Assembly (NCBI GenBank): GCA_002798295.1 | Contig: NWQT01000007.1 | Coordinates: 1 to 64,000, forward strand | DNA from: Lysobacteraceae bacterium NML07-0707 | GTDB taxonomy: Bacteria > Pseudomonadota > Gammaproteobacteria > Xanthomonadales > Xanthomonadaceae | Reading direction: 5' to 3' | DNA length: 64,000 nucleotides | In this document: one piece after another, positions 57,297 through 64,000 of the stretch | Position numbering within the stretch: position 1 is the stretch's first letter | Layout: each line of letters begins with the position of its first letter | The notes under the pieces: model-generated | Databases searched by the model: none | What the model saw: the letters and a program-made list of their open reading frames with translations, nothing else | What the model was told of the DNA's origin: nothing | Program-made: the position numbers and the translations under genes

Positions 57297-57923
57297 ATGA
57301 GCCATTTCCATGCCGAGGATGTGATCAATGCCTATCGCCGAATTGCCCCGTATTACTACTGGGTATTTGGCTGGGTGTTCGAGCATGGCCGCATCCGCAT
57401 GGGCAAACAGATAGGCTCGCTGCAGCCGCAACGCTTGCTGGAAGTGGGCGTGGGCACCGGCATCATGCTGCACCGCTATCCGCAGTGCTGCGAAATCCAC
57501 GGCATCGACATGAGCCAGGAGATGCTGCAACTGGCAGCCCGGCGCGCCAGCGAGCTGGACTCGCACAATATCCAGCTCAGACAAATGAATGCCGAAGCGC
57601 TGGAGTACCCTGACGACCATTTTGACTGCGTGACCTTGCCGCATGTGCTTTCGGTGACACCGGATGCCTCACGCCTGATTGCCGAAGCGCGGCGTGTCTG
57701 CCGCCCGGATGGGCATATCATCATTCTCAACTATTTCAGCGACAAAGGCCCTTGGCGTTTCCTGAAATGGCTGCCCAAGGTGATTGGCACTTCGTCCGGT
57801 TTCGACCCGGATTTTTCCTATGCGTGCAATATCCCCTGCCATGACTGGAAGGTCATTACCGAGCAGGGCGTCAACATGTTCAATCTGTCGCGGATGATAG
57901 TCATAAAGAATGAAAAAAAATAG
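57297..57923 (+). CDS. Class I SAM-dependent methyltransferase (PmtA-like)
   Basis: 208 residues. Motif I LLEVGVGTGIMLHRYP, motif II GIDMSQEMLQLAARRA and post-motif HFDCVTLPHVLSVTPDASRL are clear. The start AYRRIAPYYYWVFGWVFEHGR recalls bacterial phosphatidylethanolamine N-methyltransferases, so a lipid or head-group substrate is possible. It starts 10 bp after the fused protein and overlaps the next gene by 14 bp. Confidence 0.78.
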   Translation: MSHFHAEDVINAYRRIAPYYYWVFGWVFEHGRIRMGKQIGSLQPQRLLEVGVGTGIMLHRYPQCCEIHGIDMSQEMLQLAARRASELDSHNIQLRQMNAEALEYPDDHFDCVTLPHVLSVTPDASRLIAEARRVCRPDGHIIILNYFSDKGPWRFLKWLPKVIGTSSGFDPDFSYACNIPCHDWKVITEQGVNMFNLSRMIVIKNEKK

Positions 57924-59772
57924 TTCCCGCATATTTCCCATGACAATTGAAGCCATGGCGGTATTCGCCCCTGCCGTGGCTTTCATGCTGTATTACCAGA
58001 AGATCTCCGACATTGACATTGATGCATGGAAAGCGCACCTGGGCTTTGTGCTGGCGCTTTGGGGAGGGGTACTGCTGCTGCGCGCAGCTGCTTTCAGAAT
58101 CCTGCCTGCTTGGGGCTGGAGCATCTCCATCATTGCCTGTTCGGCAGTCTCCCTGGCGATGTGGTTGTATTACTCAGTCGCAACCATTGGGCTTGCCAGC
58201 TGGGGGAAAATAATTACCTGGAAAATATTGCATCCGTATGTTTCCAATGCTGCCCAGTTCATTGATTACACGGAAACACCCCGATCATTGGCACTGATCC
58301 TGGCTCTGCTGGCAGTCGGCGCAGTACTGCTGCTCTGGTGGTTTGCCACCGGAAAGCATGACTTTCTGCGGCTTTTCTCGGAAAAAACCGGCGCCCCGGT
58401 ATTTTACAGTACCCTGCTGGGCGGCGTCCTGGCTGTTTTCATTTATTTTTTCACCTTCCTCGATAGCCCGAATACCTACAGGAAAGAGCCGGTCAGTCTG
58501 ACATTCATTCAGGAAGCCGACTCAAACGACGCCCTGAAGCACCTGGCCGACACCCCGGAAGCTGCACAGAAGGAAGCGGAAGCACGCGCCATGCTTGCCA
58601 GCATTCCTGCCCCGGAAAATCGCCCCAACGTCATTCTCATCGTCAGTGACGGCTTGCGCGCCGATCGCATGACGCCTTACGGTTATCATCGGAATACCAC
58701 CCCAAAGATAGCGCGAAGAATCGGTGAAGCAGCAGCAGCAGAGCCGATGCGAGCGATCTCGGTTTGTGCGGAAACATTCTGCGGCATGCCAGGACTTCTA
58801 CATTCCAAGCCGGCAGAACGGATGAATGCCAGGGCGCTTGGCTTCTCCGAAGCCCTGCAGGGAATTGGTTACAAGTCTTATGTCTTGCTGGCAGGCGATC
58901 ACAGCAACTATTACGGACTGGCAGAGTTGTACAAGCCGGCCGACATATTTTTTGATTCCAGTACGCAGGACAAGCGCTTCGTCAATGACGACATCATGCT
59001 GATGGATGCGGTGACTTCACTACCTGTGCATATGGCAGAACAGCCGGTTTTCATCCAGCTGCACATGCAGTCCAATCATCCGCTGGGCTTGCGCTGGAAA
59101 ACCTCAAACTGGTATCAACCTTCGGAAAACTATGCGCGCTGGTCGATAAGCGGTCGTTACGAGGCCAACCTGAGCTTGAAGCAACAGGAGTTGGCCGGCA
59201 ATTACTATGACAATGGCCTGAGGCAGATGGACGCGCTGCTGGATGACCTGCTCAATGTACTGAAAGAGAAGGGCTATCTTGAAAATACACTCGTGCTGAT
59301 TACTGGCGATCATGGCGAGATGCTGGGGGAGCACAATGTGCTTTCCCATACCTACGGGCTTTATCAGCCGGTGCTTGAGGTACCGGTGATATTTCTGCAC
59401 TATGGCTACCGGGCAAAAAAAATACCTTCCCGCCGCTGGATTTCACAAACAGACCTGGTTCCCACGTTGTGGCATGAAATTACCGGCTCTCAACTCCCCT
59501 CCTGGTTGGGCGTGCCGCTGCATGAAAGTGAAACACGAGAGTTCCTTACTTTCCAGCAAAAAGCGGCCTCCGGGCTGCTGGTGGTTTCAGGCAAGTTCAA
59601 GGGCTACAAGTACTGGATTGACAGTGAACGCAAGCTCGAGCAGGTCTTCAACCTGGAAGATGATCCGGGGGAGAAAACCAATCTGCTATTCTCCATTCCG
59701 GCAGAGCAGCTCAACCATTGGCGCGATGTTTCCTTGCGCAATCTGGCGGCAACCCAAGGGCTGACTCACTAG
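57910..59772 (+). CDS. Membrane sulfatase-family enzyme (phosphoethanolamine/LTA-synthase-like)
   Basis: 620 residues. About five N-terminal transmembrane helices (residues 10-190) precede a periplasmic alkaline-phosphatase/sulfatase domain from ~235: PNVILIVSDGLRADRMTPYG (metal Asp), SVCAETFCGMPGLL (Thr nucleophile in place of formylglycine Cys), LITGDHGEMLGEHNVLSHTY. Such enzymes transfer phosphoethanolamine or phosphoglycerol to lipid A or surface glycans. Base composition is visibly AT-richer than its neighbours, suggesting later acquisition. It ends 32 bp before pilB. Confidence 0.78.
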   Translation: MKKNSSRIFPMTIEAMAVFAPAVAFMLYYQKISDIDIDAWKAHLGFVLALWGGVLLLRAAAFRILPAWGWSISIIACSAVSLAMWLYYSVATIGLASWGKIITWKILHPYVSNAAQFIDYTETPRSLALILALLAVGAVLLLWWFATGKHDFLRLFSEKTGAPVFYSTLLGGVLAVFIYFFTFLDSPNTYRKEPVSLTFIQEADSNDALKHLADTPEAAQKEAEARAMLASIPAPENRPNVILIVSDGLRADRMTPYGYHRNTTPKIARRIGEAAAAEPMRAISVCAETFCGMPGLLHSKPAERMNARALGFSEALQGIGYKSYVLLAGDHSNYYGLAELYKPADIFFDSSTQDKRFVNDDIMLMDAVTSLPVHMAEQPVFIQLHMQSNHPLGLRWKTSNWYQPSENYARWSISGRYEANLSLKQQELAGNYYDNGLRQMDALLDDLLNVLKEKGYLENTLVLITGDHGEMLGEHNVLSHTYGLYQPVLEVPVIFLHYGYRAKKIPSRRWISQTDLVPTLWHEITGSQLPSWLGVPLHESETREFLTFQQKAASGLLVVSGKFKGYKYWIDSERKLEQVFNLEDDPGEKTNLLFSIPAEQLNHWRDVSLRNLAATQGLTH

Positions 59773-59804
59773 ACTTCTTCAATGAACTTCCGATACTTGC
59801 ACTG

Positions 59805-61535
59805 ATGAACACAGGAACTCCAAGCCTCATCGGCATTGCCGGCATCACCCGCCGTCTGGTGATGGATGGCGTATTGTCGGTCGATGCCGCCCGCAAAGCG
59901 CAGGACGATGCCACAGCTGCGCGCACACCGATTGCCAACTTCCTACTGGAAAACCGCTTAGTCAACTCTGCACAATTGGCTGCCGCCAATGCAGTGGAGT
60001 TTGGTCTACCGCTGTTTGATATTGTTAGTCTGACCGTCAGCCCTGAAGTACTGAAACTGGTATCTGAAGAGCTGATCCAAAAACACCAGATTTTGCCCTT
60101 GTTCAAGCGTGACAATCGGCTGTTCGTAGGCGTGGCTGACCCGGTCAATCAAACCGGCCTCAGTGAAGTCAAATTTCAGACCGGACTAAATGTGGAACCG
60201 GTACTGGTAGAAGCCTCGCTGTTGCTGCGTACTTATGAAGTCTGGCAGGCTGCATCATCAACTGATTTGGATAACATATTGGATGATGGTGAAGACCTTG
60301 CAGGTCTCAGCCTTGCTGAGGATAACAATGAATCCAACAGCAAAAAGGGCGTGCCCGCCAAGGGTGATGAAGATACGCCAGTGGTCAAATTCGTCAACAA
60401 GTCTCTGGTGAACGCCATCCGCCGCGGCGCTTCGGATATCCACTTTGAGCCTTACGAAGACACTTACCGGGTGCGGTATCGCATTGACGGCGTGCTACGC
60501 ACAGTCGGCCGTGTCTCACAGAAACTACATTCACGTATCGCCGCCCGCCTGAAAGTGATGGCGCAGTTGGATATTGCCGAAAAACGTATCCCCCAGGATG
60601 GCCGCATCAAACTCAATATCTCCAAAACCAAGCAAATGGACTTTCGTGTCAGCACATTGCCCACATTGTTTGGTGAAAAAATCGTGCTGCGTCTTTTGGA
60701 TGGTGGCACAGCCAAGCTCGGCATCGACAAGCTAGGCTATGAAGAAGACCAACAGCAACTGTTTCTGGAGGCCATCCACAAGCCTTATGGCATGGTGCTG
60801 GTTACCGGCCCGACCGGCTCGGGTAAAACTGTGTCGCTATATACTGCGCTTGGCATCCTCAACGATGACAGCCGCAACATTTCCACCGTGGAAGACCCGG
60901 TGGAAATCCGCCTGCCGGGTGTCAATCAGGTGCAGCAAAACAACAAGACCGGCATGACCTTTGCGGCTGCCTTGCGCAGCTTTCTACGTCAAGACCCGGA
61001 TGTCATCATGGTAGGTGAAATCCGTGACCTGGAAACGGCAGAAATCGCCATCAAGGCCGCGCAGACCGGCCATATGGTGCTCTCCACCCTGCATACCAAT
61101 GACGGCCCGCAGACTATTTCGCGCTTGATGAATATGGGCATTGCGCCTTACAACATCACCAGCTCGGTCACGCTAGTGATTGCCCAGCGCTTGGCGCGCA
61201 GGCTCTGCCCTGCCTGCAAAAAGCCCGTTACACTGCCAGAAAACGCCCTACTGGCAGAAGGCTTTACTCATGACGAAATCGCCGCCGGGCTGAAAATTTA
61301 TGAGTCTGTGGGTTGCAGTGAATGCTCAGAAGGGTATAAAGGACGTACCGGGATCTATCAGGTGATGCCCATGACTGAAGAAATCCAGGCCATCGTACTG
61401 GAAGGGGGAAATGCCATGCAGATTGCAGAAGCCGCACAGCGCTCGGGCGTCCGTGATTTGCGGCAATCCGCCCTGCTCAAGGTCAAACAAGGCATCACCA
61501 GCCTGACCGAAATTAACCGCGTTACCAAGGACTAG
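59805..61535 (+). CDS. pilB: Type IV pilus extension ATPase
   Basis: 576 residues. N-terminal MshEN-type domain (MNTGTPSLIGIAGITRRLVM) to ~160, then the GspE core with Walker A at 335-342 (GPTGSGKT), Asp box FEPYEDTYRVRYRIDGVL, Walker B region DPDVIMVGEIRDLETAEIA, and a tetra-Cys zinc motif (CPAC...CSEC). It powers pilus assembly at the inner membrane together with PilC. ATG chosen at 59805 where family similarity starts. Confidence 0.95.
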   Translation: MNTGTPSLIGIAGITRRLVMDGVLSVDAARKAQDDATAARTPIANFLLENRLVNSAQLAAANAVEFGLPLFDIVSLTVSPEVLKLVSEELIQKHQILPLFKRDNRLFVGVADPVNQTGLSEVKFQTGLNVEPVLVEASLLLRTYEVWQAASSTDLDNILDDGEDLAGLSLAEDNNESNSKKGVPAKGDEDTPVVKFVNKSLVNAIRRGASDIHFEPYEDTYRVRYRIDGVLRTVGRVSQKLHSRIAARLKVMAQLDIAEKRIPQDGRIKLNISKTKQMDFRVSTLPTLFGEKIVLRLLDGGTAKLGIDKLGYEEDQQQLFLEAIHKPYGMVLVTGPTGSGKTVSLYTALGILNDDSRNISTVEDPVEIRLPGVNQVQQNNKTGMTFAAALRSFLRQDPDVIMVGEIRDLETAEIAIKAAQTGHMVLSTLHTNDGPQTISRLMNMGIAPYNITSSVTLVIAQRLARRLCPACKKPVTLPENALLAEGFTHDEIAAGLKIYESVGCSECSEGYKGRTGIYQVMPMTEEIQAIVLEGGNAMQIAEAAQRSGVRDLRQSALLKVKQGITSLTEINRVTKD

Positions 61536-61540
61536 CCATC

Positions 61541-62809
61541 ATGTCAGCTCCCCGTTCCGCCGTGTCCAATACCGCTACCGCCACCCGTGGCGTCCAGCAG
61601 GCGCCAATGCCTATCTTTGTCTGGAAGGGCAAGGACAAGCGTGGCGTAATCATGAAAGGCGAGCAGCAAGCCAAAAGCGAGGCGCTGGTACGCGCCGAGC
61701 TGCGCCGCCAGGGCATTATTGCCGATAGCGTTAAGCTCAAGCCCAAGCCACTGTTCGGCAAGGCTGGAAAGCCCATCAAGCCCAAAGAAATTGCGGTATT
61801 CAGCCGCCAAATCGCCACCATGATGAAATCTGGTGTACCAATCGTGCAGTCACTGGAAATCATTGGTGGCGGTCAAAAGAATCCGCGCATGGCCGATATG
61901 ATCAACAATTTGCGCGCCGATATCGCTGGTGGCTCATCCATTTACGAAGCGATGAAGAAATACCCGGTGCAGTTTGACGAGCTATATCGCAATCTGGTGC
62001 ACGCAGGTGAATCTGCCGGCGTGCTGGAAACCGTGCTCGACACCATTGCCACCTACAAGGAAAACCTAGAAGCGCTCAAAGGCAAGATCAAAAAAGCCAT
62101 GTTCTATCCGATCATGGTGATTGCGGTGGCACTTATCGTCAGTGCCATCCTGCTGATTTTTGTAGTGCCGCAGTTTGAAGAAGTCTTCAAGGGCTTTGGG
62201 GCTGATTTGCCTGCCTTTACCCAGATGATTGTTAACTTAAGCCGCTTTATGGTGGCTTGGTGGTGGCTGATCCTGTTTGTGCTAGTCGGCGCCATTATCG
62301 GCTTTATCTTTGCCTATAAACGCTCTTTGAAAATGCAGCATTTCCTTGACCGGCTAGTTCTGAAATTACCGGTAATCGGCAAGATCATGAACGACTCGGC
62401 TGTGGCACGCTTCTCCCGAACCCTGGCCGTGACCTTTGCTGCTGGCGTACCCTTGGTGGAGGCCCTAGGCACCGTGGCAGGCGCCACTGGCAACAGGGTT
62501 TATACCGATGCCGTACTGCGTATCCGTGACGATGTCGCCGTAGGCCATCAGGTCAACTTTGCCATGAAGCAGACCAATCTGTTTCCGCATATGGTGGTGC
62601 AAATGGCCGCCATCGGCGAAGAAGCCGGCGCGCTCGATACCATGCTGTTCAAGGTGGCTGAATTTTACGAGCAAGAAGTCAATAACGCCGTGGATGCGCT
62701 CTCCAGCCTGATTGAGCCATTCGTGATGGTCATCATCGGTATTTTGGTCGGTAGCATGGTGATTGGTATGTATCTGCCCATCTTCAAACTGGCTGCAGTG
62801 GTCGGTTAA
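61541..62809 (+). CDS. pilC: Type IV pilus inner-membrane platform protein
   Basis: 422 residues. Two T2SSF domains (~residues 85-210 and 290-415) with three or four transmembrane helices: AMFYPIMVIAVALIVSAILL, WWLILFVLVGAIIGFIFAYK and FVMVIIGILVGSMVIGMYLP. PilC couples the ATPases to pilin insertion. It begins 5 bp after pilB, ends 3 bp before pilD. Confidence 0.95.
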   Translation: MSAPRSAVSNTATATRGVQQAPMPIFVWKGKDKRGVIMKGEQQAKSEALVRAELRRQGIIADSVKLKPKPLFGKAGKPIKPKEIAVFSRQIATMMKSGVPIVQSLEIIGGGQKNPRMADMINNLRADIAGGSSIYEAMKKYPVQFDELYRNLVHAGESAGVLETVLDTIATYKENLEALKGKIKKAMFYPIMVIAVALIVSAILLIFVVPQFEEVFKGFGADLPAFTQMIVNLSRFMVAWWWLILFVLVGAIIGFIFAYKRSLKMQHFLDRLVLKLPVIGKIMNDSAVARFSRTLAVTFAAGVPLVEALGTVAGATGNRVYTDAVLRIRDDVAVGHQVNFAMKQTNLFPHMVVQMAAIGEEAGALDTMLFKVAEFYEQEVNNAVDALSSLIEPFVMVIIGILVGSMVIGMYLPIFKLAAVVG

Positions 62810-62812
62810 GCC

Positions 62813-63679
62813 ATGGCCTTTCTTGACCAAAACCCGCTGCTGGGCTATCCGGCAGCGGCGATGCTGGGGCTTGCCGTTGGCAGCTTTTTGAATGTAGTCA
62901 TCCTGCGCCTGCCACGGCGCATGGAGTGGCAGTGGAAGCGTGATGCGCGTGAGATCCTGGAGCTGCCGGAGATCTATGACCCTCCACCGCCCGGTGTGGC
63001 GGTGGAGCCATCTCACTGCCCAAGCTGTAAAAATCGCTTGCGCTGGTTTGAAAACATTCCGCTTTTCAGCTGGCTGATTCAGGGCGGCAAGTGCCGTCAC
63101 TGCAAAACTACGATTTCTGCACAGTATCCGCTGGTAGAGTTCATCACGATGCTGCTGTCGCTGGCCTGCGTTTGGCAATTTGGCTTTGGCTGGCAAGGGT
63201 TTGGTGCGCTGCTATTCACTTGGTTCCTGATAGCAGCCTCGGGCATTGATTTTCGCACCACACTACTGCCCGATGTACTGACCTTAAGTCTGTTATGGCT
63301 AGGCATGATTGCTGCCCATGAGAGTCTCTATATCACCCCCAAAGCCGCCATCGCCGGCGCGGTAGTAGGCTATCTCAGCCTATGGGTAGTGTGGTGGACA
63401 TTCAAGCAAATCACCGGCAAAGAAGGCATGGGGCATGGGGATTTTAAGCTGCTCGCCGCCATTGGCGCCTGGTGCGGCATCCAGGCGATTTTGCCCACCA
63501 TCCTGATTTCCTCATTGGTGGGCGCGATTATCGGCTCCATCTGGTTGGCCGTCAAAGGCCGTGACAAGGCCACGCCACTGCCGTTTGGCCCCTATCTGGC
63601 TATCGCTGGCTGGATTGTTTTCATGTGGGGAGATCGGTTGATTGACACCTATTTGCGTCTTAGTGGCCTGGCAGGTTAA
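62813..63679 (+). CDS. pilD: Prepilin leader peptidase / N-methyltransferase
   Basis: 288 residues. Cytoplasmic zinc-binding loop CPSCKNRLRW and CRHCKTTIS, then aspartic-protease residues in ASGIDFRTTLLPDVL and GHGDFKLLAAIGAWCG. It cuts pilin leaders before Phe and methylates the new N-terminus. Substrates in this window are the two pilins at 52471 and 52987. About 7-8 transmembrane helices. Confidence 0.95.
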   Translation: MAFLDQNPLLGYPAAAMLGLAVGSFLNVVILRLPRRMEWQWKRDAREILELPEIYDPPPPGVAVEPSHCPSCKNRLRWFENIPLFSWLIQGGKCRHCKTTISAQYPLVEFITMLLSLACVWQFGFGWQGFGALLFTWFLIAASGIDFRTTLLPDVLTLSLLWLGMIAAHESLYITPKAAIAGAVVGYLSLWVVWWTFKQITGKEGMGHGDFKLLAAIGAWCGIQAILPTILISSLVGAIIGSIWLAVKGRDKATPLPFGPYLAIAGWIVFMWGDRLIDTYLRLSGLAG

Positions 63680-63685
63680 ATCAGC

Positions 63686-64000
63686 ATGGACATGCAGGCG
63701 GGCTCGGTTTTTGCCATTGGCCTGACCGGCGGCATTGCCTCTGGCAAAAGCGCTGCAGAGGCTGTTTTTGTGCGGCTGGGCATTACCGTGGTGGATGCCG
63801 ACCGCGTTGCCCGCGAATTGGTTGAGCCCGGCCAGCCTGCACTTGCCGAAATCGTCCAGCATTTTGGCACCGGCATACTGGATGCTGATGGCCGACTCGA
63901 CCGCCCCGCCCTGCGCCAGCGGGTTTTTGCCGATTCTGCGCAGCGCTCCGCACTGGAAGCCATTCTGCATCCGCGTATCCGTACAGAAATACGGCAGCGC
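63686..64000 (+). CDS. coaE: Dephospho-CoA kinase, 5' part (3' end outside window)
   Basis: 105 codons open to the window edge. P-loop [11 protein letters not shown] at residues 12-22 and [13 protein letters not shown] near 38-50 identify CoaE, the last enzyme of coenzyme A synthesis. It starts 6 bp after pilD, the usual pilD-coaE order. Confidence 0.93.
   Translation, partial: MDMQAGSVFAIGLTGGIASGKSAAEAVFVRLGITVVDADRVARELVEPGQPALAEIVQHFGTGILDADGRLDRPALRQRVFADSAQRSALEAILHPRIRTEIRQR

Overview
The window is a 64 kb stretch of a moderately GC-rich gammaproteobacterial chromosome. Gene order and families point to the Lysobacterales (Xanthomonadales): thrS-infC-rpmI-rplT-pheST-ihfA-merR; a tRNA Pro-Arg-His-Lys-Leu cluster leading to tig-clpP-clpX-lon-hupB-tRNA-Val-tRNA-Asp-ppiD; a KDO kinase gene; and pilA-tfpZ-pilB-pilC-pilD-coaE. 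The genus cannot be fixed from sequence alone.

Layout. 1-2158: 5' part of a subtilisin-like (S8) autotransporter. 2437-4282: insertion-sequence graveyard with two oppositely oriented IS1595-type copies and an IS481-type remnant. 4337-12261: translation block on the minus strand (tRNA-Pro, merR-like, ihfA, pheT, pheS, rplT, rpmI, infC with an AUC start, thrS), then tRNA-Val on the plus strand. A second IS481-type remnant lies at 12373-12611. 12963-24734: tex, nfi, rlmL, ampD-like, tesB, recR, ybaB, dnaX and small genes. 24823-28177: tRNA-Ser, MBL protein, kdkA, a heptosyltransferase-like gene, a DUF6165-type gene, SRP RNA and a second tRNA-Ser. 28299-35799: PP2C phosphatase, dnaQ, rnhA, gloB, mltD, fabI, ppiD. 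35944-42892: tRNA-Asp, tRNA-Val, hupB, lon with a sigma-32-like promoter, clpX, clpP, tig.

43056-50066 is a 7 kb P4-like integrative element inserted into the 3' end of tRNA-Leu(TAG), between that tRNA and tig. It carries a tyrosine integrase, an operon of small proteins, two small HTH proteins (one AlpA-like), a CHC2 zinc-finger protein, a TOPRIM/DUF3987 replication protein and a cysteine-rich protein. No capsid, packaging or obvious cargo genes are seen. Its most interesting parts are non-coding. The leader at 48264-48559 has the architecture of the P4 CI / P1 C4 antisense-RNA immunity systems, including a hairpin that hides the first gene's ribosome binding site. Four arrays, each exactly three 9-bp repeats, resemble replication iterons. 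Distinct repeat families flank the integrase.

50196-50621: tRNAs Lys, His, Arg, Pro. 50727-52037: NhaC-type antiporter. 52361-64000: type IV pilus locus, with a canonical sigma-54 promoter, two tandem major-pilin-like genes, tfpZ-like accessory gene, a variable insert (fused MFS/spermidine-synthase-like protein, methyltransferase, sulfatase-type membrane enzyme), then pilB, pilC, pilD and the start of coaE.
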